Assembly: GCF_029581355.1 (NCBI RefSeq)
Contig: NZ_CP120849.1
Coordinates: forward strand, 4,744,501 to 4,808,500
Direction of reading: 5' to 3'
DNA from: Parabacteroides chongii
Lineage (GTDB): Bacteria; Bacteroidota; Bacteroidia; Bacteroidales; Tannerellaceae
Length of the DNA: 64,000 nucleotides
The position numbers were made by a program, and so were the translations under genes. Below, in pieces: positions 25,828 to 34,441 of this stretch (its first letter is position 1; each line of letters starts with the position of its first letter). The notes beneath the pieces were generated by a model. It was not told the origin of the DNA, searched no databases, and saw nothing but the letters and a program-made list of their open reading frames with translations.

Positions 25828-28800
25828 TCAACGAGTATAAAGCTCCAGTTCCAATGCGGAGATATTGTAATTATACACTGCTTCGATATACCCTCTCCGA
25901 ATCTCGCGGGCGCTGTTCAGACTCTGCACAAACTGCATGATATCCGTTTCACTCTCCTTGAATTGTATCTCGGCACTCTTTACCAGTGCATCGGCTTCGG
26001 GCAAGGCACCGGTCGTATAATAACGGATACTTTCCCCCTGGCGGCGAAGCATCGTCTGCAACTCATTCACTTTATTACTTAGCTGACGCGTATTGGCTTC
26101 CGCCTCCGTCCGTGCGATATAGGCATCTATCCGCGCCTGTTTCGCACGGCTTTGCTGCGGGAAAAACAAGACAGGGAAAGAGACTCCGACCATCCAGGAG
26201 TTCAATCCGGACAGCGGCGCGATCTTCTGCCGGACATAGCCTACCGACAATTCCGGAAAGAAACGACTACGCTCCACTTGCAGCATCGCCTTCTTCTCGT
26301 CCGCCATGCTCCGGAAATAATCCCGATAGACATCCGCCAATTCCACCTCCGCTGTCTCCGCCGGGAATAACGCCAGCGTACTGTCTTCCGGAACAACCGG
26401 ACGATCCGCATAACAAGCCCATGTAAAACGACGGACAGCCAGTTGCAGCTCTTCTTCCGCCTGCATCAGCCGGGTCCGCAGGTCCGCAGCCAGCGTAGTT
26501 GCCATATTCCGCTCCAGCAAAGTGATATCGCCCTGTTCATAGCGGAGCTTTCCCGCTTCCTGCAAACGGAGTGCCCATTCATTCTGTTCGCGGTAAAGCG
26601 AGCAAAGATTGGCGGCATACTGGTAATAAGACCAGGCACGCTTCACCTCTGCGACGATCTCTTTCTTCACCATTTCACGATAATGTTCACCTGTCGCGAT
26701 CTGCTTATTGACCAGCGCATTCTTATAGAACGGCGTGAGCAAAGAACCCAGCGACTGGGTTACTTCCAGCTGGTTGTCGCTACGGGTCTCCCCGTTGAGC
26801 TGTCCCCAGGAATAATTGACGGAGGTCGCACCCGGCTCCCAGACTTCACCTTTGGAAGCCTTCGAGCGGTCTATAGCTGCGGAGGCTGTCTTCAAACGGG
26901 GATGATTTTCCAACGCCACAGAAAGTGCCTCGTTCAATGTCAGGACGGTTGGCTGTGTCGCATCTTCCATCGCAGGACGTCCTGTTGCATTTCCTTCAGC
27001 CCAGACAGGCGATGACAGCGCAAACAGCAAAACGAGCAGGGACAGATCTTTCAGGCTATTACTTTTTCTTACTCTCTTCCACATCAGCGGGAAGGCATTG
27101 ACAATCCGGTAAAATACCGGAATGATCAGTAAAGTCAATATGGTGGAAACGATCAGTCCGCCGATCACGACCGTCGCCAACGGACGCTGCACTTCCGCTC
27201 CTGCCGATCTCGCGATCGCCATCGGAACAAATCCCAGCGAGGCAACCAGTCCGGTCAGGAAGACCGGACGCAGCAGATGCGGACAACCTTTCGCTATAAT
27301 ACGATTCGTAGTCATTCTATAAGTTCCTTTTTTACGTAAATCATTAAAGTGATTGATCATCAGGATACCGTTCAGCACCGCCACACCGAACAGGGCAATA
27401 AACCCTACTCCCGCCGAGATACTGAAAGGCAAACCGCGCAGCCAAAGCGCCACGATACCGCCTATCAGCGACAGAGGAACCGTCGAGAATACGACCAGTG
27501 TATAAGTCACGCTCTTGAAGGCGAAGAACAACAACAGCAGGATCAAAGCCAGTGCCACCGGGATCACGATCAACAATGTATCGATCGCATTCTGCAAATT
27601 CTCGAACTGCCCTCCGTATTCAAAATAATAACCGGGCTTCAGTTTGATATGCTTGTCCAACGTATCCTGTATCTGCGAAACGACCTGCTGGATATCGGCA
27701 TCACGCACATTCACACCGATGACGATGCGGCGTTTAGTCGCATCCCGGTTGATCTGTAGCGGACCGTTCACCAGTTCGATACTGGCTACTTCGCTTACCG
27801 GAATCTGAATGCCTTCGGCGGTCCGGACAAAGAGTTTATCCAGATTAAGGTCGGAGACTTTCTCATGATCCAGCCGCAGCACCAGTTCAAAACGGCGTTC
27901 GTTCTCAAAGACCACGCCTGCCGCCTCACCGGCATATGCTGTCCGGATGATTGTATTCAGTTCTTCTATATTCATACCGTAACGGGCTATCTTCCCACGG
28001 TTATATTTCACTACCAGCTGCGGAAGTCCCATTGCCTGTTCGACAATCACGTCGGCTGCCCCGGGCACTTTCTCCACATGGGTCGCCACCTCTTTCGCTT
28101 TGCTGTAGAGTTCTTCCATATTTTCCCCGTAGAGCTTGATGGCGATATCCGCCTTGGCTCCCGTCATCAGTTCGTTGAAACGGAGCTGGATAGGCTGGCT
28201 GAAATTGAACTCTGCTCCCGTGATCGGCTCCAGTGCCTTCTTCATCTTCTCGACCATCTCCGCGCGGCTGCCTGCCGATGTCCATTCCTTGAACGGCTTC
28301 ATAATGATCATCACGTCGGCATCCTCCACAGCCATCGGGTCTGTCGGGACTTCTGCCGTACCGATCTTGGCAACTACATGCTTGATTTCGGGAAACTGGT
28401 CCATCAGTGTCTTCTCGGCCTGTCGGGAAAGTTCGATACTCTGCGTCAGCGAGCTTCCTGCGGGAAGCGTCATCTGCATGGCAAAATCGCCTTCATCGAG
28501 TGTGGGGATGAACTCCGCACCCAGACGGGTGAAGAGAAGCAAAGAGGCGGCCAGCAGCGCAAAGGCAGAACAAACGGTCGCCCAGATATGGTGCAGGCAA
28601 AACGTCAGACAGGATTTATAGAGACGGTTCAACCGTTCGAAGAAACGGTCGGCAAATGTCGGCTTCGGAGAGATCGTCCGCTTCAGGAACAGTGAAGCCA
28701 TCATCGGCACATAGGTCAGCGACAAGATCAGTGCACCGATAATACAGAAAACGAGCGTCTTCGCCATCGGTGTAAAATATTTGCCTTCGATGCCGGTCAG

Positions 28801-30198
28801 CGTCAGGATCGGGAAAAACACGATCAGGATAATCAATACGGCAAAAGTAGCACTGCGCACTACCCCGCTTGCCCCTTCCTCCACCTCGCGGTTCATTTCT
28901 TCTTTCGTCAGTGTCCGCCCGGCAAGCCGTTTGGTATATATATGAGCCAAAACCCCTTCCAGGATAACGATCGAACCGTCTACGACGATACCGAAGTCGA
29001 TCGCCCCCAGGCTCATCAGATTCGCCGACACACCGAACAGCCGCATCATAATAAAGCCGAACAACATCGCCAACGGAATGACCGAAGCCACGATCAGGCC
29101 GGCACGCACATTACCGAGGAAGACAATCAGTACCAAAAAGACGATCAAAGCCCCTTCTATCAGGTTGCGGACTACCGTCGAGATATTCCGGTTCACCAGT
29201 TCCGAACGGTTCAGGTAAGGTTCCACGCTGATGCCTTCGGGCAACATCTTCTGCACTTTGTCCACCCGCGCTTCCAGTTCTTTGGTCACCACGTTGGCAT
29301 TCGCCCCTTTCAGCATCATGGCTATACCGCCCACGCATTCGCCCTCACCGTCTTTGGTCATCGCTCCGAAACGTTTCGGCGCACCGAAGCGCACCGTGCC
29401 GACATCACTGATATGTATCGGTATGCCGCCGCGGTTCGTTATCACGATGCGTTCGATATCTTTCGTTTCGCTGATCATTCCTTCGGAACGGATATAGTAT
29501 GCCCGGTCGACTTTCTCTATATAACTGCCTCCCGTATTCTGGTTATTGCTGCTCAAAGCGGCATAGACATCGCCGATCGTAATATTCAGCGAATACAGGG
29601 CATCGGGGTCGACCGCCACTTCATACTGTTTCAGGTATCCTCCGAAACTATTGATCTCCACAATTCCCGGAATACCGGAAAGCTGCCGCTTGACGATCCA
29701 GTCCTGTATCGTGCGCAGCTCCATCGCATCGTATTTATCCTCATAACCGGGAGCCACCTTCAATACATACTGATAGATCTCGCCCAGTCCGGTCGTGATC
29801 GGCATCAGCTCGGGCGTCCCCAACTCCGTGGGAATCTCACCGGCTACGGTCTGTATCTGTTCATTGATCAATTGCCGGGCATCCAGTGTCGGTACGCTCT
29901 CCTTGAAGACCACCGTCACGAGCGACAACCCGAAACGGGAGACGGAACGTATCTCCTCCACATTCATAATATTACTCATGGCAATTTCGATAGGGAAAGT
30001 AATCAGCTGCTCGACTTCCTGCGGGGCAAGGGTCGGCGAGACGGTCACGATCTGTACCTGATTATTGGTGATATCGGGCACGGCATCGATTGGCAACGTC
30101 AACATCGCGTAAATCCCTCCGGCAAGCAGGAACAAGGTCGTGAGTGCGACAAACAGCTTTTTGCGGATCGAAAAATGTACTATAGCTTTAAACATCAC
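25828..30198 (-). CDS. CzcA/CusA-type heavy-metal RND pump fused to a TolC-type outer-membrane factor
   Basis: This 1456-residue protein joins two proteins that are normally separate. Residues 1 to about 1040 form a heavy-metal RND pump: first helix FVALTTLFLLAGGIYAML, and the transmembrane-4 signature DFGIVVDGSIVILE with Asp401, Asp407 and Glu414, the pattern of divalent-cation (CzcA-type) pumps and not of the Cu/Ag CusA type. At about 1046-1064 comes a second signal-peptide-like segment (SLLVLLFALSSPVWA), followed by a CzcC/TolC-like domain to the end with heptad-rich helices and the ending YNYNISALELELYTR. The inner-membrane pump would end in the cytoplasm and the new signal would send the rest to the outer membrane, presumably with cleavage. 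It likely exports Zn, Co, Ni or Cd with the adaptor downstream. Confidence 0.93.
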   Translation of the reverse strand: MMFKAIVHFSIRKKLFVALTTLFLLAGGIYAMLTLPIDAVPDITNNQVQIVTVSPTLAPQEVEQLITFPIEIAMSNIMNVEEIRSVSRFGLSLVTVVFKESVPTLDARQLINEQIQTVAGEIPTELGTPELMPITTGLGEIYQYVLKVAPGYEDKYDAMELRTIQDWIVKRQLSGIPGIVEINSFGGYLKQYEVAVDPDALYSLNITIGDVYAALSSNNQNTGGSYIEKVDRAYYIRSEGMISETKDIERIVITNRGGIPIHISDVGTVRFGAPKRFGAMTKDGEGECVGGIAMMLKGANANVVTKELEARVDKVQKMLPEGISVEPYLNRSELVNRNISTVVRNLIEGALIVFLVLIVFLGNVRAGLIVASVIPLAMLFGFIMMRLFGVSANLMSLGAIDFGIVVDGSIVILEGVLAHIYTKRLAGRTLTKEEMNREVEEGASGVVRSATFAVLIILIVFFPILTLTGIEGKYFTPMAKTLVFCIIGALILSLTYVPMMASLFLKRTISPKPTFADRFFERLNRLYKSCLTFCLHHIWATVCSAFALLAASLLLFTRLGAEFIPTLDEGDFAMQMTLPAGSSLTQSIELSRQAEKTLMDQFPEIKHVVAKIGTAEVPTDPMAVEDADVMIIMKPFKEWTSAGSRAEMVEKMKKALEPITGAEFNFSQPIQLRFNELMTGAKADIAIKLYGENMEELYSKAKEVATHVEKVPGAADVIVEQAMGLPQLVVKYNRGKIARYGMNIEELNTIIRTAYAGEAAGVVFENERRFELVLRLDHEKVSDLNLDKLFVRTAEGIQIPVSEVASIELVNGPLQINRDATKRRIVIGVNVRDADIQQVVSQIQDTLDKHIKLKPGYYFEYGGQFENLQNAIDTLLIVIPVALALILLLLFFAFKSVTYTLVVFSTVPLSLIGGIVALWLRGLPFSISAGVGFIALFGVAVLNGILMINHFNDLRKKGTYRMTTNRIIAKGCPHLLRPVFLTGLVASLGFVPMAIARSAGAEVQRPLATVVIGGLIVSTILTLLIIPVFYRIVNAFPLMWKRVRKSNSLKDLSLLVLLFALSSPVWAEGNATGRPAMEDATQPTVLTLNEALSVALENHPRLKTASAAIDRSKASKGEVWEPGATSVNYSWGQLNGETRSDNQLEVTQSLGSLLTPFYKNALVNKQIATGEHYREMVKKEIVAEVKRAWSYYQYAANLCSLYREQNEWALRLQEAGKLRYEQGDITLLERNMATTLAADLRTRLMQAEEELQLAVRRFTWACYADRPVVPEDSTLALFPAETAEVELADVYRDYFRSMADEKKAMLQVERSRFFPELSVGYVRQKIAPLSGLNSWMVGVSFPVLFFPQQSRAKQARIDAYIARTEAEANTRQLSNKVNELQTMLRRQGESIRYYTTGALPEADALVKSAEIQFKESETDIMQFVQSLNSAREIRRGYIEAVYNYNISALELELYTR

Positions 30199-30344
30199 TT
30201 TGTAATTTTAAATAACATTACAAAGCTAACGACCCTAAAGAAGCCTACATATAATAAAAGAGTGAAGCTGACAGATTGGGAGTTGAAGCGTACTTATCAG
30301 CCTTTAAAGGAAAAGGGAAAAAGAGATGAAAGGAGCGAATAAAA

Positions 30345-30461
30345 GAATCCCGGGAAAGATCAGAGCTTCGTTTTTTTAAAAGGGGATACATGCTGTAATT
30401 AAAAGGGGTACATGTGTTTGCGTAAGAACAAGCTCTTAGTGCGCGATCTTTCCCGGAATTA
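30345..30461. repeat. 117-bp inverted-repeat element with an inner 22-bp direct repeat
   Basis: CCGGGAAAGATC (30350-30361) pairs with GATCTTTCCCGG (30445-30456), and AGAGCTT (30362-30368) with AAGCTCT (30430-30436). Inside, AAAAGGGG plus TACATG occurs twice, the TACATG parts exactly 22 bp apart (30387, 30409). It lies between the small acidic gene and the pump gene. The rest of the 268-bp spacer shows nothing else I recognise. Confidence 0.65.
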
Positions 30462-30466
30462 GTATG

Positions 30467-30649
30467 TCAGGGGACGTCATTTTCTTCGTTCAGGTCATCA
30501 GCTTCCTGATTGCCGCCCTCTATTGTTTCCGTAACGTCTTTAATATCACCTGCTGTATAGGTGTTAGACAGGACAGAGGCATCTGAAGCCATCGCTTCGT
30601 CGGTCAGATCCGAGCTCTCGTCCCACAGTGTTTGCATAATCTTCGTCAT
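30467..30649 (-). CDS. small acidic hypothetical protein
   Basis: This 60-residue frame encodes a very acidic, low-complexity protein (about 17 Asp/Glu, few basic residues), beginning MTKIMQTLWDESSDLTDE and ending EENDVP. Codon use (CTG, GAC, ACC) is like that of neighbours, which favours a real gene. No clear ribosome site or TAnnTTTG box is upstream. It follows pgl after 77 bp on the same strand. I do not recognise a family; a chance frame remains possible. Confidence 0.5.
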   Translation of the reverse strand: MTKIMQTLWDESSDLTDEAMASDASVLSNTYTAGDIKDVTETIEGGNQEADDLNEENDVP

Positions 30650-30726
30650 AACCGTTGATTTTATTGTTGATATACTATTCTAACAGCTTGCAGACGATAA
30701 TTGTTGACAGAAAGAGGAAAAAATAA

Positions 30727-31428
30727 TCACAATGTCGTATAAACGATCGAATCTACCGCATGCGACAAGATATACGCAGCCGGCGTTGCATTCGTAGCCG
30801 AATAGCCCTGCTTCAATTCCTCTATCGCAGCCGCCTTGCCTTTACCCAACACAGGGACAAGCAGCGGCGAACCGTTCAGGATAAGCGGGCCCGTCATCGT
30901 AATACGGAACTGTCCCGATTCCGGATGCTGCGATACGGCATAATTCCGGCTGTCCGTCAGCAACGGCAGATTATCCGGGAAGATGGATGCCGTATGCGAA
31001 TCGCCTCCTATCCCCAGGATGATACAATCGAAATACGGGAACTGCCCGTGACGGGGCAGATATTCCTTCACGATACGCGAATAACGCATCGCCTCCGTGC
31101 CGGGCTCTCCTTCACCGTGGATCCGGTGAATATGATCTTTAGGTATCTGCAGGGGTTCGAACAATAACTTGTTCGCATGCCCGAAATTACTCTCCGCATC
31201 TGTCGGCGGCACACAACGCTCGTCCACCCAGAAGAAACGCATGTTCTCCCAGTCGATCTTATCTTTATACTCATCCGCCCATAGAGCAAACATCTGTTTG
31301 GCCGTCTCGCCACCCGACAAAGCCAGGTTGAACGGCGTCTGCTCTTCTTTACGGGCCATATAATCCATCAATTGGCTGGTCAAAGCCCGCAAAGCATCCT
31401 TATTGTCTTTGTAATTCTCTATTTTCAT
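30727..31428 (-). CDS. pgl: 6-phosphogluconolactonase
   Basis: This 233-residue protein is of the glucosamine-6-phosphate isomerase/6-phosphogluconolactonase family. Visible motifs are FNLALSGGETAKQMF, MRFFWVDERCVPPTDAESNFGHA and DCIILGIGGDSHTASIFP. It hydrolyses 6-phosphogluconolactone in the oxidative pentose-phosphate pathway. It is the third gene of gnd-zwf-pgl on the minus strand, 47 bp after zwf, so all three steps are encoded together. Length is normal. Confidence 0.95.
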   Translation of the reverse strand: MKIENYKDNKDALRALTSQLMDYMARKEEQTPFNLALSGGETAKQMFALWADEYKDKIDWENMRFFWVDERCVPPTDAESNFGHANKLLFEPLQIPKDHIHRIHGEGEPGTEAMRYSRIVKEYLPRHGQFPYFDCIILGIGGDSHTASIFPDNLPLLTDSRNYAVSQHPESGQFRITMTGPLILNGSPLLVPVLGKGKAAAIEELKQGYSATNATPAAYILSHAVDSIVYTTL

Positions 31429-31445
31429 ATGTTTCTCATTTGAGG

Positions 31446-31467
31446 GGGGCGGTTCACGAACCGCCCC
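31446..31467. repeat. short GC palindrome between zwf and pgl
   Basis: GGGGCGGTT (31446-31454) and AACCGCCCC (31459-31467) form a perfect 9-bp stem with loop CACG. It occupies the 47-bp gap between the two genes. It looks like a REP-type intergenic palindrome and may set the ratio of the two products; no T-run follows. Confidence 0.6.
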
Positions 31468-31475
31468 TACGTTGT

Positions 31476-32945
31476 TTAACCGCAGGAATCGCAGGAGTCT
31501 CCTGCCAAACCTGCGCCTAACATCATTCTTTCCAATGGCCCGTTCTGTCCCGGTTCGTAGAAGAAGAGATTCTTAGAACCTTCCTCTTTCCAGTGATGCA
31601 GGATCGGGTCGATAAAGCGCCAGCTGGCTTCCAAAGCGTCGCTACGTGCATACAAGGTCGAATCGCCCAGCATGGCATCCAGCAACAGACGCTCGTAAGC
31701 ATCCGGCAAATGGGTCTTTGACAGGGAATCGTAGCGGAATTCCATCCCTACCTGCTTCACAGTGAATCCGGCACCCGGCATCTTCAGGCCGAAACGCAGC
31801 GTGATACTCTCGTCCGGCTGGATACGGATCACCAGCTTGTTACATGAACTGCCCGAGCATTGTCCGGCAAAAAGCTGATGGGGTGTCGATTTGAAATGGA
31901 TAACGATCTCCGACGACTTCTCCGGCAGTTTCTTCCCTGTAAAGAAGTAGAACGGCACACCGCTCCAACGCCAATTGTCGATGAAGAACTTCATGCCGAC
32001 ATAGGTTTCCGTATTCGAATCCGGCGCGACATTCTTCTCTTCACGATAGCCGTCGTACTGCCCGCGGACCACCTGTTCGTTGATCTCGCGGATCGTATAG
32101 GGACGGATGGCACGGAAGACCTTCACGATCTCGTCGCGGATAGGTTCAGGATCGAACACGGCGGGCGATTCCATAGCGGCAAACGCCATCAGTTGCATGA
32201 GGTGATTCTGAATCATATCACGCAGGGCCCCTGCCCCGTCATAGTATTTACCGCGGTTCTCCACGCCCAGTGTTTCGGATGCGCTGATCTCCACCGAATC
32301 GACATAATTACGGTTCCATAACGGTTCGAAAATACCGTTGGAGAAACGGAGTACCAGGATGTTCTGCACCGTCTCCTTGCCCAGGTAATGGTCGATACGG
32401 TAAATCTCGTTCTCGTCGAAGATGCGGCAGAGATGCTTGTTCAACTCCTGCGCCGTCTCCAGGCTTGTACCGAAAGGCTTCTCGACGATCACGCGACGCC
32501 AGCCGTCTTCCGATTCCGCCACGTTCATGCCGTTTTCCTGCAGGTACTTCGGTACCAGCTCGTACATCAGCGGCGGTGTAGCCAGATAATACATGATCCT
32601 GTCCGGGATATTCTCCTGTTGCAGCAACAGGCGCACACGGTCTTTCAGTTTCACATATTCGGCGGATTTGGTCGAATCGAATGCCAGGTAGAACAGTATC
32701 TGGAGGAATCTATCCAGATCTGCGCTGTTTGTTTCCTTATTTCCCCGTGCTTCCAGGATATGTTTACGTTGTTCGGCACGGAACTCATCATCCGTAAACG
32801 CTGTACGTGCAGCTCCCAGTATGGCAAAATGTTCGGGCAACATATCGCCGATGAACAATTCAAAAAGTGCGGGCAGCAACTTGCGGCCCGTCAGGTCGCC
32901 CGATGCCCCGAAAATAACAAGTAGTTGATCGTTTGCTCTTTTCAT
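31476..32945 (-). CDS. zwf: glucose-6-phosphate 1-dehydrogenase
   Basis: This 489-residue enzyme oxidises glucose-6-phosphate to the lactone. Motifs are IFGASGDLTGRKL (cofactor loop, near residue 11), EKPFGTS (155-161) and the active-site RIDHYLGKE (183-191). The frame is open to a GTG at 32960, but that GTG belongs to the GTGGAGG ribosome site, so the ATG at 32945 is the better start. The C-terminus is unusual: it ends GDSCDSCG, a CxxC pair at the extreme end. gnd ends 18 bp upstream. Confidence 0.96.
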   Translation of the reverse strand: MKRANDQLLVIFGASGDLTGRKLLPALFELFIGDMLPEHFAILGAARTAFTDDEFRAEQRKHILEARGNKETNSADLDRFLQILFYLAFDSTKSAEYVKLKDRVRLLLQQENIPDRIMYYLATPPLMYELVPKYLQENGMNVAESEDGWRRVIVEKPFGTSLETAQELNKHLCRIFDENEIYRIDHYLGKETVQNILVLRFSNGIFEPLWNRNYVDSVEISASETLGVENRGKYYDGAGALRDMIQNHLMQLMAFAAMESPAVFDPEPIRDEIVKVFRAIRPYTIREINEQVVRGQYDGYREEKNVAPDSNTETYVGMKFFIDNWRWSGVPFYFFTGKKLPEKSSEIVIHFKSTPHQLFAGQCSGSSCNKLVIRIQPDESITLRFGLKMPGAGFTVKQVGMEFRYDSLSKTHLPDAYERLLLDAMLGDSTLYARSDALEASWRFIDPILHHWKEEGSKNLFFYEPGQNGPLERMMLGAGLAGDSCDSCG

Positions 32946-32963
32946 TCTCCGGTCCTCCACTTG

Positions 32964-34418
32964 TTAAACTGTATAGGTTCCTGAAACCGTATTACCCCCT
33001 TCGCCCGTCCAGTTGGTGTGGAAGAAAATACCACGGTCGCGGTCTGTCCGTTCATACGTGTGAGCACCGAAATAGTCACGCTGCGCCTGTATCAGGTTGG
33101 CTGCCGAGCTCTGGGTACGCAACCCGTCGAAATAACTCAGGGCGGAACTCATGGCCGGCAGGGCGACACCGCTCAGGGCACCTTCCGCAACGACTTTACG
33201 CCAGGAAGGTAAAGCAGACTGTATCTTGGTGCGGAAGAAATCGTCGAACAACAGGTTTTCGAGTTCCGGATTCTTCCGGTAAGCCTCCGTGATCTTCTGC
33301 AGAAAGACGGAACGGATGATGCAACCCTTACGCCAGATCTGTGCGATCGTCCCGAAATCCAGTTTCCAGCCATAACGTTCGGAAGCACGGCGAATCAGGG
33401 AGAATCCCTGCGCATAAGAGATCAGCTTGGCAGCATACAACGCCTGGCGTATCTCTTCCACGTACAAGTTTTCACCCAACTGCACCGGTTCCGGATACAA
33501 GCCGGAAGCCTTTTCGCGTTCGTCAGAGAGGGCGGACAGCATACGGGCGTACACGGCCTCGGTAATCAGCGTCAACGGATCGTTCTCGTCCATCGCGGCG
33601 ATGGCACTCCATTTTCCCGTTCCTTTCTGGCCGGCAACGTCGAGTATCTTATCCAGCAACGGCTTGCCGTCTTCGTCGCGGAAGCGGAGTATGTTCGTGG
33701 TGATCTCGATCAGGAAACTATCCAGTTCGCCCTTGTTCCATTCTTCAAAGACGACGGACATTTCATCATTGTCCAGGCCTTTCCGGTTCTTCAACAGGGA
33801 ATAGGCTTCGGAGATCAGCTGCATGTCACCGTACTCGATGCCGTTGTGCACCATCTTGACAAAGTGCCCGGCACCGCCTTCGCCGATCCATTGGCAACAA
33901 GGCTTACCGTCATCCAGCTTGGCTGCGATACTCTGTAAAATATCCTTTACGATGGGCCATGCTTCGGGAGAACCTCCGGGCATGATAGACGGGCCGTGCA
34001 AGGCACCTTCCTCACCTCCCGAAATACCTGATCCGACAAAATACAGACCTTTGGCTTCCACCTCTTTCACACGTCGTTCCGTATCATGGAAGTCGGAGTT
34101 GCCGCCGTCGATGATCACGTCGCCGGGCGACATATGAGGCAAGAGCTGTTCGATCATTTCGTCGACCGGAGCACCGGCCTTGATCATCATCATAATGATG
34201 CGGGGACACTTCACGGCATCCACCAGTTCTTCGATCGAATGGGTAGCGATAAAATTCTTTCCTTTTCCACGGCCGTTCACGAAGCGGTCCACCACTCCTT
34301 CTTCGCCGGGGAAACTACGGTTATATACTGCAACGGTAAAACCTTTGCTTTCCATATTTAGAGCCAGGTTCTCACCCATCACGGCGAGACCAATCAGTCC
34401 GATATCAGCTTTCTTCAT
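32964..34418 (-). CDS. gnd: 6-phosphogluconate dehydrogenase, decarboxylating
   Basis: This 484-residue enzyme makes ribulose-5-phosphate, CO2 and NADPH. It has the N-terminal GLIGLAVMGENLALNME cofactor loop, GSGISGGEEGALHGPSIMPGG for substrate binding, KMVHNGIEYGDMQLISE with the catalytic Lys, and the C-terminal tail QRDYFGAHTYERTDRDRG that reaches over the partner subunit. Length matches the long dimeric form. First gene of the gnd-zwf-pgl set and preceded after 23 bp by the RclA-like flavoprotein, which could share the transcript. Confidence 0.97.
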   Translation of the reverse strand: MKKADIGLIGLAVMGENLALNMESKGFTVAVYNRSFPGEEGVVDRFVNGRGKGKNFIATHSIEELVDAVKCPRIIMMMIKAGAPVDEMIEQLLPHMSPGDVIIDGGNSDFHDTERRVKEVEAKGLYFVGSGISGGEEGALHGPSIMPGGSPEAWPIVKDILQSIAAKLDDGKPCCQWIGEGGAGHFVKMVHNGIEYGDMQLISEAYSLLKNRKGLDNDEMSVVFEEWNKGELDSFLIEITTNILRFRDEDGKPLLDKILDVAGQKGTGKWSAIAAMDENDPLTLITEAVYARMLSALSDEREKASGLYPEPVQLGENLYVEEIRQALYAAKLISYAQGFSLIRRASERYGWKLDFGTIAQIWRKGCIIRSVFLQKITEAYRKNPELENLLFDDFFRTKIQSALPSWRKVVAEGALSGVALPAMSSALSYFDGLRTQSSAANLIQAQRDYFGAHTYERTDRDRGIFFHTNWTGEGGNTVSGTYTV

Positions 34419-34441
34419 GTTTTGTTCTATTTTATATTTCG

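Noticed and set aside
28942..30342. Long open frame (466 codons) on the plus strand opposite the metal pump gene
   Set aside because: It mirrors the GC-rich codons of the pump gene on the other strand, is rich in His/Arg/Gln/Asp as antisense frames are, and has no family pattern. The pump gene is certain.
32946..32960. Upstream GTG start for zwf
   Set aside because: That GTG is part of the GTGGAGG ribosome site that serves the ATG at 32945.
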